A stretch of 64,000 nucleotides of DNA from Lactiplantibacillus paraplantarum (lineage in GTDB: Bacteria > Bacillota > Bacilli > Lactobacillales > Lactobacillaceae). Both the position numbers and the translations under genes were made by a program. Positions 37,126 through 46,212 of the stretch are shown piece by piece (the stretch's first letter is position 1; each line of letters opens with the position of its first letter). Where the stretch lies: NCBI RefSeq assembly GCF_003641145.1, contig NZ_CP032744.1, positions 1,612,001-1,676,000 of the forward strand, in the 5' to 3' direction. The notes under the pieces are model-generated. The model was not told the origin of the DNA. It searched no databases and saw only the letters and a list, made by a program, of their open reading frames with translations.

Positions 37126-39522
37126 TTACCATTGATAATCAGTTGGGTCCTGTAATCCGCGACCGGTTGCTTTGTCCAACATAATGCGTTGTTCAAAGTG
37201 AGCCACATTGCGTTTAGTCTCCTTGACCATATCTGGATTAACGGAAACATAATCGATACCGCTTTGAATCAAAAAGTTAGTGAACTCTGGGTACTCAGAT
37301 GGTGCCTGACCACAGATTGAAACCGTTTTACCATCTTTGTGCGCCGTCTTGATCAGGTGTCGAATGGCCCGTTTAACAGCCAAGTTCCGCTCATCAAAGA
37401 GGTGCGCTACCGTATCATTATTGCGGTCACAACCGAGAATCAGCATCGCAAGGTCATTCGAACCGATCGAATAGCCATCAACGAATTGGTTGAATTGGTC
37501 GGCCAAAATAATATTAGTTGGGATCTCAGCCATCATATAGACTTTAAAGTCCGCACCCCGAATCAGCCCTTCATCGCGCATAATAGTCGTTACTTTTTGC
37601 GCTTCATCGACAGTCCGGACAAATGGAATCATCACGTTCAAATTTTTCAAACCAAATTCATTGCGAACCTTTTTGACCGCAGCCAGTTCCAACTTGAAGG
37701 CCTCAATATACTTCGGATCGTAGTAGCGAGATGCACCCCGCCAGCCCAGTAAGTCAGCTGGTTCATGTGGTTCGTACTTATCGCCACCCTTTAGATTGCG
37801 ATACTCACTCGACTTAAAGTCTGAGAAACGTAGGACGACTGGCCGCGGTGCCATCGCTCGAACGACCTTGGCAATCCCATCCGCCAACATATTAACCACT
37901 TTTTCAGGATGGCCCTGCTCAATCAAGTATAGCGGATGTTCATGAATAAAAGTCGTCCATAGGAATTCTTCACGCATTAGGCCGATGCCATCAGCTGGTA
38001 AACTTGAGTATTTGTCAGCCAGATCAGGATCACCCAAATTCATCATGACGCCCGTTGCAGTTGGGGCAAAATTCTCAGCGGCAACCACTTGACCAATGGC
38101 TGCTGTTGCACTGTTCTTAGGCTTCAACATGCTGGCAACCTTGCCTTGATAGACGACCCCGTTCTTAGCATCGACCGTCACGACATCACCGGTCTTCAAA
38201 ACATCGGTTGCCGCCACTTTCTTACTTTTAGTGCCGACAATACATGGAATCTGCATTTCGCGAGAAACAATCGCCGCGTGACAAGTCATGCCGCCGTTAT
38301 TGGTCACAATGGCTGCGGCTTTCTTCATTGCTGGCACCCAATCTGGTGATGTCATTAACGTCACTAACACTTCGCCTTGCTTGAACTGATCAATGTCTTT
38401 TGGATTATCGATGACATGAACAACACCACTGGCTAATCCGGGACTAGCCGGCAAACCCCGGACGACAACCTTGGCATTCGCTTCATCCACAACGTCTTCA
38501 TCGTCAGCGGCACCGTTGTGCTTATTACGCTGTGACCAAACAGTCTCTGGCCGTGCTTGGACGATCCATAGCCGATTGGTATTCGTGTCCAATGCGTATT
38601 CCATGTCCATGTAGCAACCGTAGTGCCGTTCAATTTCTTTCGCGTAGCCCGCCAATTCAATCACCTGCGCATCGGTCAATACTGGCTGACCTTGCAACTC
38701 ATCGGGAACAGGTTCTTCTTTAGTCCCACCACCCGGTAACCGCATCAATTGGACAGGTTGTTCGATAATATTCTTTTCAACGATCTTCATCGATTGCTTA
38801 TCGATAACAAAGTGATCCGGCGTAACTTTGCCCAAAACAATATATTCACCCAAACCGTAAATGGCATCGATCACGATCTTGGAAGCATCCCCATCCGCCA
38901 CGTTGACGGAGAACATAATTCCTGACGCCTTAGAAAAGACCATCATCTGAATGGCAGCTGAGAGGGCCACTTTTTCATGCGGGAAATGCTGTTTGTGTCG
39001 ATAATACGTGGCCCGATCAGTAAACAGTGACGAATAACATTGTTGAACCCGGTTAACGACATCGGCAGCACCCTTAATATTTAAGTAAGATTCTTGTTGC
39101 CCAGCAAACGAAGCATTTGGTAAATCTTCAGCAGTCGCTGAAGAACGAATTGCCACGAACGGATCAGTTTGCCCCATCTTCTTGGCTAGATCCGCATAGG
39201 CTTGTTCGATATCAGCTGCTAAGTCAGCTGGCATCGTGGCACCCACGATCAAGTGCCGAATTTGTTCGCAAGCAGTATGCAATTCATCAGAATTTTCATA
39301 ATCCTGAATACTTGCTAATAAATCATTGACCTTGTCGTTCAGCCCCGTCTGGTTCATGAAATACTGATACGCCCGGGCAGTGGTCGCAAAACCATACGGT
39401 ACTGGAACATCCATCGATGACGTCATTTCACCTAGTGAAGACGATTTACCGCCCACTAGGTTCACATCTTCGCGGTGTAATTCATCAAACCATAAAACGT
39501 TTGCCGTATCACGACTACTCAT
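37126..39522 (-). CDS. ppsA: Phosphoenolpyruvate synthase
   Basis: Makes PEP, AMP and phosphate from pyruvate and ATP, a gluconeogenic step. The 798-aa protein has an ATP-grasp N-domain (LVGGKSSSLGEM; SSATAEDLPNASFAGQQESY), a swivelling phospho-His domain with GGMTCHAAIVSREMQIPCIVG, and a C-terminal PEP/pyruvate TIM barrel with the catalytic Cys in SICGQAPSEYPEF. PEP synthase is distinguished from pyruvate phosphate dikinase by length and the PxPxGF-type N-terminal motif. A perfect cre site in its promoter implies repression on good sugars by CcpA. Confidence 0.95.
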   Translation of the reverse strand: MSSRDTANVLWFDELHREDVNLVGGKSSSLGEMTSSMDVPVPYGFATTARAYQYFMNQTGLNDKVNDLLASIQDYENSDELHTACEQIRHLIVGATMPADLAADIEQAYADLAKKMGQTDPFVAIRSSATAEDLPNASFAGQQESYLNIKGAADVVNRVQQCYSSLFTDRATYYRHKQHFPHEKVALSAAIQMMVFSKASGIMFSVNVADGDASKIVIDAIYGLGEYIVLGKVTPDHFVIDKQSMKIVEKNIIEQPVQLMRLPGGGTKEEPVPDELQGQPVLTDAQVIELAGYAKEIERHYGCYMDMEYALDTNTNRLWIVQARPETVWSQRNKHNGAADDEDVVDEANAKVVVRGLPASPGLASGVVHVIDNPKDIDQFKQGEVLVTLMTSPDWVPAMKKAAAIVTNNGGMTCHAAIVSREMQIPCIVGTKSKKVAATDVLKTGDVVTVDAKNGVVYQGKVASMLKPKNSATAAIGQVVAAENFAPTATGVMMNLGDPDLADKYSSLPADGIGLMREEFLWTTFIHEHPLYLIEQGHPEKVVNMLADGIAKVVRAMAPRPVVLRFSDFKSSEYRNLKGGDKYEPHEPADLLGWRGASRYYDPKYIEAFKLELAAVKKVRNEFGLKNLNVMIPFVRTVDEAQKVTTIMRDEGLIRGADFKVYMMAEIPTNIILADQFNQFVDGYSIGSNDLAMLILGCDRNNDTVAHLFDERNLAVKRAIRHLIKTAHKDGKTVSICGQAPSEYPEFTNFLIQSGIDYVSVNPDMVKETKRNVAHFEQRIMLDKATGRGLQDPTDYQW

Positions 39523-39585
39523 AAGATTACCTCCCTGTATTTCTTAACTTGACTATCACAATTATCAAACTGAAAAGCAAATTCA

Positions 39586-39599
39586 TGTAAGCGTTTACA
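39586..39599 (-). promoter_or_regulatory. cre site (CcpA operator) at the ppsA promoter
   Basis: TGTAAGCGTTTACA matches the cre consensus TGWAANCGNTNWCA at every position and is nearly palindromic. It sits just past the predicted transcription start, a classical roadblock or repression position. Confidence 0.85.
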
Positions 39600-39611
39600 T
39601 TAACCATTTAT

Positions 39612-39639
39612 ATTGTAGTTCATTTTTACACAAAGTAAA
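39612..39639 (-). promoter_or_regulatory. ppsA promoter
   Basis: On the minus strand TTTACT (39634-39639) and TACAAT (39612-39617), 16 bp apart, with the cre directly downstream. The rest of the gap up to 40044 holds only the weak promoter of the lipoprotein gene. Confidence 0.6.
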
Positions 39640-39967
39640 ACCTGTTCTCACTATTTTTTCGATAGAATATGGTTATTAGTATTGATCAATCACGTCCACG
39701 AAAGTTCATCGTTATCCTTAAATAGCTGGAATTCTATTGATCTTCATTCTCAAAACGGTTCGTAGCTCATCATTGGCAGGTAAGGCTAATTAATTAACGA
39801 ATACTTTTCACAATATTATTAGTTGAGTGTCGTATCGTCACTTCACCAGACACGTTTTTTCGTCATCATTAATGCTTAACATCGTTATCATCTCTAAAAC
39901 AGTGCCAACAAAAAATTGTAAGCTCAATAACAAACCGCTGCAGGACGTCTTAACCTGTTCAATCCAA

Positions 39968-39999
39968 TTGACACTCGGCACAATCACATATGCTATACT
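39968..39999 (+). promoter_or_regulatory. Possible promoter of the 40045 lipoprotein gene
   Basis: A perfect TTGACA (39968-39973) and TATACT (39994-39999), but with a 20-bp spacer, longer than usual, so functionality is uncertain. Confidence 0.35.
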
Positions 40000-40044
40000 G
40001 ATGGTTATTATACATATTTTTCATTGATTCGGAGGAATCCCTAA

Positions 40045-41187
40045 ATGCACAAATTGGCCATTTTGGTTATTACAATCGGCATCACACTCGCTGGTTGTAC
40101 AACCCAAACATCCGCCCCAGCCCATCACCACCCTGTCAAAGCGACGACCCAAAAAGTGCTCCAAGCAAAGACTAAAACGTGGACTTTTGATCAAGCGGTT
40201 AGTTCTAAACAGACGAAGCATGGTGTTGCCAGCAAATTAGAAGCCTCAGTTGTCGACAAGACAACCGCCCAATCAAGCTGGACAACTAGCCAAGGCCAGT
40301 TTTTATCAGTAGGCATCAAACACCGACAAGTCTCATTCTCTAAATGGCAGCGCGCTCAACAACGGCATATCATAAAAAGTTACCGTCATCGACTTCATTA
40401 CATGTCAGTCAGCCAAGTCAACGCGGTTCTAAAAAAACTTGGCGCACCGATTAAAATTAATAAGTTGACCGACTTGATCTATTTAGAGACTGGTAGCAGC
40501 ACCGATCCTTTACCAGTGGCCACGGCCTTCGTTGCTAAGGGCCATCATCTCTACGCCATTAATATGCAATACTCAGATACTGACCAGACTACAACCATTG
40601 ACCGCGGTCGTTCTTTTACCGACACGAACACTAAAGTAACCCCTAGGCACATTAGCGTTGATCAACTCAATGGCACTTGGATTGCTGCCGAAACAACAAC
40701 TAGTGCTAGCGACACCGGCAAGCTAATGATCAAAAACGGTTACCTGTATCAGCATCGGTATAATAGTTATGAACGCTCCGCAATCCAAGACCTCAGTCGT
40801 TATTCATTAGGCTCATTAAACCAAAATGTAACCTACGCAGCCTTCAAAACTGATGCCGCTCACGCCGGTTACCAGTTGGCACATAATACTGTTGCTAGTG
40901 GCGACAGCACTGGTATGTTGTACATCGTTATTAACGCCAACAAAATCATTCGCATCAATCAGCAACTTGTCACGACATATAACAAGACCAGTACCATCGT
41001 TGCAGCTAGCGCTTTGCCGCAAACAGACATCGATATTTTTAACCAAATGGATCAACAACATCCTGGCGAATCGGCCGCGACCATTACGGTCAAAGCTGGG
41101 CCAGCCCGAGTGGCACTCACCAGTAGCCTGAATTATCTGACCGATCCAGATGCTGGGCAAATCACTAAAGAGGTGACCGTTAACTAA
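40045..41187 (+). CDS. Putative lipoprotein of unknown function
   Basis: A 380-aa secreted protein with a lipoprotein signal peptide: short basic start, hydrophobic core and the lipobox LAGC with Cys18. The mature part starts with a Thr/His-rich linker. I recognise no domain; it contains many Thr, Ser and Gln and Lys residues and a central block with ISVDQLNGTWIAAE, reminiscent of small extracytoplasmic proteins of lactobacilli. An excellent GGAGG lies 8 nt upstream of the ATG. It is monocistronic; a terminator candidate lies at 41284-41323. Confidence 0.75.
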   Translation: MHKLAILVITIGITLAGCTTQTSAPAHHHPVKATTQKVLQAKTKTWTFDQAVSSKQTKHGVASKLEASVVDKTTAQSSWTTSQGQFLSVGIKHRQVSFSKWQRAQQRHIIKSYRHRLHYMSVSQVNAVLKKLGAPIKINKLTDLIYLETGSSTDPLPVATAFVAKGHHLYAINMQYSDTDQTTTIDRGRSFTDTNTKVTPRHISVDQLNGTWIAAETTTSASDTGKLMIKNGYLYQHRYNSYERSAIQDLSRYSLGSLNQNVTYAAFKTDAAHAGYQLAHNTVASGDSTGMLYIVINANKIIRINQQLVTTYNKTSTIVAASALPQTDIDIFNQMDQQHPGESAATITVKAGPARVALTSSLNYLTDPDAGQITKEVTVN

Positions 41188-41283
41188 GCTGGTTATCCCC
41201 TCGTTATTAACAGAGAAGGTCGGCAACGTTGTTTTGACCTCATGGCTTACAGTTGTTATGGTTAACTAATAATCACAAGAAAT

Positions 41284-41323
41284 GCGTCCTGTAATGAACC
41301 AGTGTGTTCATTGCCGGACGTTT
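41284..41323 (+). terminator. Terminator candidate after the lipoprotein gene
   Basis: Inverted repeat GCGTCC...ATGAAC with its complement around CAGTGT, then a TTTATTTATT stretch. It is about 100 bp after the stop. The remaining gap up to 41502 has nothing else I recognise. Confidence 0.5.
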
Positions 41324-41502
41324 ATTTATTCAGTAAAAAAGCCATAAACCCAAGTGCCAAATCAGCTAGGCACTATAACCACTATCGCCAGTACATCAAA
41401 TATTTAGTAAAGTCATCAGCCTTACATACAGCTTTGATTGTCAAAATTAATCGACCTCGGTTACACTGGGCGTCATTCCATTTAAGAAAGTAGTGATTGT
41501 TC

Positions 41503-41886
41503 ATGACAGAATCAAAACGGGCTAGCAACGGTGACAAAATCTTTAAAACGTTAAACCCGGAAGCAGCGGCGCAATTGAAAGCCTCCTTAGCTAATACTGC
41601 GCCAGTACTCAGCCAATACATTTCAGAATTCGTCTTCAATGATATTTTTGGTCAACCTGGGATGAGTCTAAAACAAAAAGAAATCATCACTCTGACCGTC
41701 CTATTGACACTCGGTGATACGAATTATCAGCTACGCGTTCACCTTCAGAGTGCCTTAAATATCGGCATTACCAAAGCTGAGATCATGGCTACTTTTGTTC
41801 AATGCCTTCCCTACGCTGGTTTTCCACGTGTACTGACAGCCGTCCAAATCGCGACCGACGTCTTTGCACATTCTAGCGCTAAATAG
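41503..41886 (+). CDS. Carboxymuconolactone decarboxylase family protein
   Basis: A 127-aa single-domain CMD/AhpD-fold protein: SLKQKEIITLTVLLTLGDTNYQLRVHLQSALNIGITKAEI is the family core, with the conserved H-x-x-x-A and G-x-(T/S)-x-x-E. It lacks the CxxC of AhpD-type peroxidase partners (in the corresponding place it has LGDTN), so it is probably not a redox CMD; relatives are gamma-carboxymuconolactone decarboxylase-like enzymes of unknown substrate. I prefer the ATG at 41503 over TTG at 41497. Its upstream site is weak. Confidence 0.85.
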   Translation: MTESKRASNGDKIFKTLNPEAAAQLKASLANTAPVLSQYISEFVFNDIFGQPGMSLKQKEIITLTVLLTLGDTNYQLRVHLQSALNIGITKAEIMATFVQCLPYAGFPRVLTAVQIATDVFAHSSAK

Positions 41887-41915
41887 TCATTTACCCTCTC
41901 ACAAGCCAACTCAAC

Positions 41916-41959
41916 AGCGCCGGTGTTCAGAATCTAAATAAGATCTGGATGCTGGCGCT
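41916..41959 (+). terminator. Weak terminator candidate after the CMD gene
   Basis: AGCGCC pairs with GGCGCT, with an inner AGATC-type pairing, followed by only three T. The following 330 bp up to the catalase gene are non-coding and show no clear promoter or operator. Confidence 0.4.
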
Positions 41960-42294
41960 TTAATTATGATCCCCCACGGACCGCATCTTTAAAGCTAATT
42001 GACACTTAACGATTGACCGTCTATCGATATTAACGCACGACCACCATCCTTAAAATCTGTCAATAAAGGTCACTGACCATTGTCACAACCAACGGCAAAC
42101 GTTGACATAACAACGTTGATCGCAAATGCCATTATTGATTTACACAGCGAACTAACAAACCAATTGACTTAATTCGCAAAATCTTAGTTATCAGATTATC
42201 AACGACTGGCGTCAAAGTAAGATTGCATGTTAGCATTTTAATTGTACAAAACTTAATTATTTTTTATTGGTGGTTCTTACAGAAAGGAAGATGA

Positions 42295-43758
42295 ATGATG
42301 GCAGACAAATTGACGACTGAAGCAGGTCAACCATGGGCCAATAACGAGCATTCACAAACAGCGGGATCTCGTGGCCCGGTTTTGATGCAAGACTACGATT
42401 TGTTGGAAAAGTTAGCCCATTTTGATCGTGAACGGATTCCCGAACGGGTTGTTCATGCTAAGGGGGCCGGTGCTAAGGGTTACTTTGAACTTCTCAACGA
42501 TATGAGTGCTTATACCAAAGCCGATCTCTTCAACGGTGTTGGTAAAAAAACGCCCCTGATCATGCGATTCTCGCAGGTTGCTGGTGAAAAAGGGTACCCT
42601 GACACTGTCCGCGATGTTCGCGGCTTCTCGATGAAGTTCTATACCCAGGAAGGTAATTACGACATCGTTGGTAACAACACGCCGATTTTCTTCGTCAACG
42701 ATCCCCTGAAATTTCCAGATTTTATTCACTCGCAAAAGCGTGATCCGAAAACCAACCGGCGAACGCAAAATATGCAATGGGATTTTTGGTCACATTCACC
42801 GGAATCACTGCATCAAGTCACCTATTTAATGGGTGATCGTGGACTGCCCGCCTCATTTCGGACGATGAACGGCTACGGTTCCCATACGTTCAAGTGGGTC
42901 AACCAACAGGGTGAACAGTTCTGGATCAAATATCATTTCATTGCTGATCAAGGGGTTAAGAATATGACCGCGGCAGCCGCCGAACAAGTAACACTCAAAA
43001 ATCTCGATTATCTGCAAGATGATTTGTATGATGCGATTGAAACCGGTGACTCCCCTTCATGGACACTCTACGTACAAATCATGCCGTATCAAGCTGGCTT
43101 GGACTATCAGTGGGATATCTTCGACGTGACTAAGGTCGTCGCTCACAAAGACTATCCCCTGATCAAAGTTGGCCGCATCACTTTAAACGAAAATCCAACG
43201 AATAATTTTACGGATATCGAAGAAGCTGCCATGTCACCCGCCAACTTTGTACCAGGCGTCGAACCTTCACCGGATAAACTACTACAAGGGCGTCTCTTCT
43301 CCTACAAGGATACCCAGCGCTACCGCTTAGGTGTTAACTTTGAAGATCTACCAGTTAACAAACCAATCGTGCCCGTGCATAACTACGAACGCGATGGCTA
43401 TATGAAGGCTGATAATCAGGGTGCTGCGGTCAATTACGAACCAAATTCACTGAATGGCCCTCAAGAAGTGCCAGACGCAGCCATTAAATCAGTCACCGTC
43501 ACTGGTGATGCCCAGGCCCAACCATACGCTCATCATGTTGATTATACGACTCAGGCCGGTGACTTATACCGACTGATGAGCACTGCAGAACAAGCACGCT
43601 TGATTGAAACAATCAAAAACGCGCTAGGTCAAGTTACCCTGCCTGGTGTTAAGGAACTTGAAATCCAACAATTTTACGCGGCTGATCCAACATACGGCAC
43701 TCGTGTCGCAAAAGCTTTAAACTTGGATCTCGAAACCGTTTTAAGCTATCGCGAATAA
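42295..43758 (+). CDS. katA: Haem catalase (small-subunit, clade 3 type)
   Basis: Breaks down hydrogen peroxide. The 487-aa protein has the catalytic His54 in RIPERVVHAKGAGAKGYFE, Asn127 in DIVGNNTPIFFVND, the proximal-tyrosine motif RLFSYKDTQRYRLG near residue 335, and NADPH-binding-type residues in between. Lactic acid bacteria of this group cannot make haem, so activity needs haem from outside. The AAGGAAG site lies 6-9 nt from two adjacent ATG codons. No PerR box is visible upstream. A carboxylesterase-type hydrolase gene follows 65 bp later. Confidence 0.97.
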   Translation: MMADKLTTEAGQPWANNEHSQTAGSRGPVLMQDYDLLEKLAHFDRERIPERVVHAKGAGAKGYFELLNDMSAYTKADLFNGVGKKTPLIMRFSQVAGEKGYPDTVRDVRGFSMKFYTQEGNYDIVGNNTPIFFVNDPLKFPDFIHSQKRDPKTNRRTQNMQWDFWSHSPESLHQVTYLMGDRGLPASFRTMNGYGSHTFKWVNQQGEQFWIKYHFIADQGVKNMTAAAAEQVTLKNLDYLQDDLYDAIETGDSPSWTLYVQIMPYQAGLDYQWDIFDVTKVVAHKDYPLIKVGRITLNENPTNNFTDIEEAAMSPANFVPGVEPSPDKLLQGRLFSYKDTQRYRLGVNFEDLPVNKPIVPVHNYERDGYMKADNQGAAVNYEPNSLNGPQEVPDAAIKSVTVTGDAQAQPYAHHVDYTTQAGDLYRLMSTAEQARLIETIKNALGQVTLPGVKELEIQQFYAADPTYGTRVAKALNLDLETVLSYRE

Positions 43759-43823
43759 CTCATTGGCCATTAATTTACGCCAGTAAGCATGACACTCAGA
43801 CCAACTATTAGGAGGAATATACT

Positions 43824-44795
43824 ATGCTTGATCAAGAAATGACCCAATTAGAACGTGTCACCTTAGAACCTGCTGCTGCCGCCTTAGCTACTGCTACCGA
43901 CCCACACCCCCGAATCTACGAACTGCCACCAGTTAAGGGTCGGGCAATTCTCGACCAACTTCAAGACAGTCCCGTTACAAAAGCCAACGTCGACATTGCC
44001 GATCAACTAATGGATACTGGTCAGTGGGGCACCATTAACGTGCGGTTCGTCCGCCCCGCCGGCAACTATGCTCAATTACCAGTCATCTTCTATATTCACG
44101 GTGCTGGGTGGGTCTTCGGTGATGCGCACACCCATGATAAATTGATTCGTGAATTGGCCGTTCGAACTAATTCAATGGTCGTCTTTCCGGAATATAGCCG
44201 CTCACCAGAAGCACGCTATCCGGTTGCAATCGAACAAAACTACGCCGTATTGCAGCAACTGCCAGCACTGGCAACTGACAAGCAGTTTGATGCTACTCGT
44301 TTGACCGTCGCCGGTGATTCCGTTGGTGGCAACATGGCAACGGTCATGACCATTATGACGAAGCAACGTCAAGGTGTTCCAATCAAACAGCAACTGCTCT
44401 ATTATCCGGTAACGGATGCTAACTTTGATACCCCGTCCTATCAAGAATTTGCCGAACACTATTATTTAACCAAAGCTGGCATGGAATGGTTTTGGGACCA
44501 ATATTTACCAGACCAAGCGACGCGTCAAGAAGTCACAGCATCCCCATTACAAGCGTCACAAGAATTACTCACTGGTATGCCTGCCGCAATGATTCTGACC
44601 GACCAAGCTGATGTTCTTCGCGATGAAGGTGAAGCCTACGCAGCCAAATTACGAGCGGCCGGAGTTACCGTCACTCAAGCGCGTCTCCAAGGCATGGTCC
44701 ATGACTTTGTGATGCTCAATTCACTTGATCAAACTAACGCGACCCGCGCCGCAATGGACCTATCGACCACCTGGATCAACCAACGCAATAACTAG
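43824..44795 (+). CDS. Alpha/beta hydrolase, HSL-type carboxylesterase
   Basis: A 323-aa esterase/lipase of the hormone-sensitive-lipase family. The oxyanion-hole motif is HGAGWVFGD (canonical HGGG is altered to HGAG), with nucleophile Ser in GDSVGGNMA, catalytic Asp in LTDQADVLRDEGE, and His in GMVHDFVML. It is probably cytosolic with activity on short-chain esters. AGGAGG precedes the ATG by 8 nt, and a very strong terminator follows. Possibly cotranscribed with katA. Confidence 0.93.
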   Translation: MLDQEMTQLERVTLEPAAAALATATDPHPRIYELPPVKGRAILDQLQDSPVTKANVDIADQLMDTGQWGTINVRFVRPAGNYAQLPVIFYIHGAGWVFGDAHTHDKLIRELAVRTNSMVVFPEYSRSPEARYPVAIEQNYAVLQQLPALATDKQFDATRLTVAGDSVGGNMATVMTIMTKQRQGVPIKQQLLYYPVTDANFDTPSYQEFAEHYYLTKAGMEWFWDQYLPDQATRQEVTASPLQASQELLTGMPAAMILTDQADVLRDEGEAYAAKLRAAGVTVTQARLQGMVHDFVMLNSLDQTNATRAAMDLSTTWINQRNN

Positions 44796-44857
44796 TAACT
44801 GGACGCAGTAACGCCCCCAGACTAACTAATTAACAAATCACATTAACAGAGTCAAAG

Positions 44858-44902
44858 CAAACAAGCTTCACAAGAATTGTATTCTTGTGGAGCTTGTTTT
44901 TA
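44858..44902 (+). terminator. Strong terminator after the esterase gene
   Basis: A stem of about 19 bp with only one mismatch (from AACAAGCTTCACAAGAAT and its complement) around TGT, followed by TTTTTA. Confidence 0.9.
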
Positions 44903-44948
44903 GTTGCGTTCAATATTGTCATAATAACGGCCGCGCTCGAGTTCCAGG

Positions 44949-46058
44949 TCAAACCGACCTGTCATTAAGCCCCCGTTTGAGCCACTCCCAAGCCGCGTGA
45001 ATCCCAAAAGCCGACGCAAATGATAACAACCAGGTCAAAACGTAACACACCCCGATACCTAGCCCAGACAGCTTGATTGTCAAAGCACGCCCAAAACTCA
45101 GCCACAGCAGCTCCGACCAAAAAACATTGGCTAAATAGGCCTTATAGGCCATCCCGGCCAACTGATGTACCACCCTAGTCACTGGGCGCTGCTGTCGAAC
45201 TTGGACCTCGCACAATACTGCTAGTAACCCAATCACAATCAGTGCATACAATACCATTGAGGGCTTGTAATACGGCGCGTTACCCAACTTAATAGGAAAG
45301 CCATACGTAAAAAATTCCCAATTGGTCCAAGTCAGGCACAGCAAAAAGGCGCCCATCAATCCTGGCCACCACCGACTCAGCACACGCTGAAACGACGCTC
45401 GAAACACCCATGCCAGTACACCAAGCACACCAAAAATCAAGAAACTAATAAACAGACGGTCCACTAAATACCAGTCCTGCATGTGGGGACCATGAAAGAT
45501 TTGGCAATCATAAAACCACAGCCAGAGCACTGTAATCACCGTTGTCAATCCTAAAACTAGCCAGCCATGTCGCGGCTGCTGTTGACACCACCGACCAATT
45601 GCCCAAAATAACGGCATCAGTAAGATAAATTGTAGCATCATGGTGTTGTACCATAAATGCGGCGCCGCATTCCCATTAACAAAGTGCCAGAGAAAGCTTT
45701 GCCAATGATGATACCGTCCACCTAATTGTAATTGGGGCATCAAAACCAAGTAAATCGTGGTCCACCACAGCGTCGGAATAAATAATGCATGCCATTGTCG
45801 TCGCAAATACTCACCATAGGTCAACGTTGCTTGGTTGAGTGTTGTTCGCGTCGTCGTGTAAAGAATCCCAAAAATAAAGGCCGGCGCCGTATACTTGACC
45901 AGATTATAAAAAATACCGATACCAATTTGCGTGGCGATCGACGGTGCAGTCGTCAATGCGTCGGCAAGGATTGGCTGGGCCATGACCGCAGTACAGGCCC
46001 CTAATTTGAGGTAATCACCCACGTCAGTCACATCAGCTGATATGTTAGAAGCATTCAT
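44949..46058 (-). CDS. Membrane acyltransferase (acyltransferase 3 family)
   Basis: About 370 aa with ten hydrophobic segments in the layout of integral membrane O-acyltransferases: an N-terminal VGDYLKLGACTAVMAQP, a long cytoplasmic block EYLRRQWHALFIPTLWW (the R-R motif region), PHLWYNTMMLQFILLMPLFW and a C-terminal helix bundle. These enzymes acetylate surface polysaccharides, wall polymers or secreted glycans. The classic catalytic H is not clearly seen. I chose the ATG at 46058 (MNASNISA) because AAGGTGG lies 8 nt upstream. Confidence 0.82.
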   Translation of the reverse strand: MNASNISADVTDVGDYLKLGACTAVMAQPILADALTTAPSIATQIGIGIFYNLVKYTAPAFIFGILYTTTRTTLNQATLTYGEYLRRQWHALFIPTLWWTTIYLVLMPQLQLGGRYHHWQSFLWHFVNGNAAPHLWYNTMMLQFILLMPLFWAIGRWCQQQPRHGWLVLGLTTVITVLWLWFYDCQIFHGPHMQDWYLVDRLFISFLIFGVLGVLAWVFRASFQRVLSRWWPGLMGAFLLCLTWTNWEFFTYGFPIKLGNAPYYKPSMVLYALIVIGLLAVLCEVQVRQQRPVTRVVHQLAGMAYKAYLANVFWSELLWLSFGRALTIKLSGLGIGVCYVLTWLLSFASAFGIHAAWEWLKRGLNDRSV

Positions 46059-46212
46059 TATCGTTACCACCTTTTCGAATTTCGTGAGATCGAACGGTGG
46101 TCAATCTTAGGTTCAGTCTAATAAATTCTTCAGAAATTGCAAGGGGGGGTGACTAGCATCCCCACCAGCAATTTAAGCTTGTACTTACTACCAAACCACT
46201 CGTCTGGTTGTG

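Noticed and set aside
39827..40027. A 66-codon plus-strand frame upstream of the lipoprotein gene
   Set aside because: No ribosome-binding site and it runs over the lipoprotein promoter region.
41887..42294. PerR or cre site upstream of katA
   Set aside because: No 15-mer close to the PerR consensus and no 14-mer close to cre was found on either strand.
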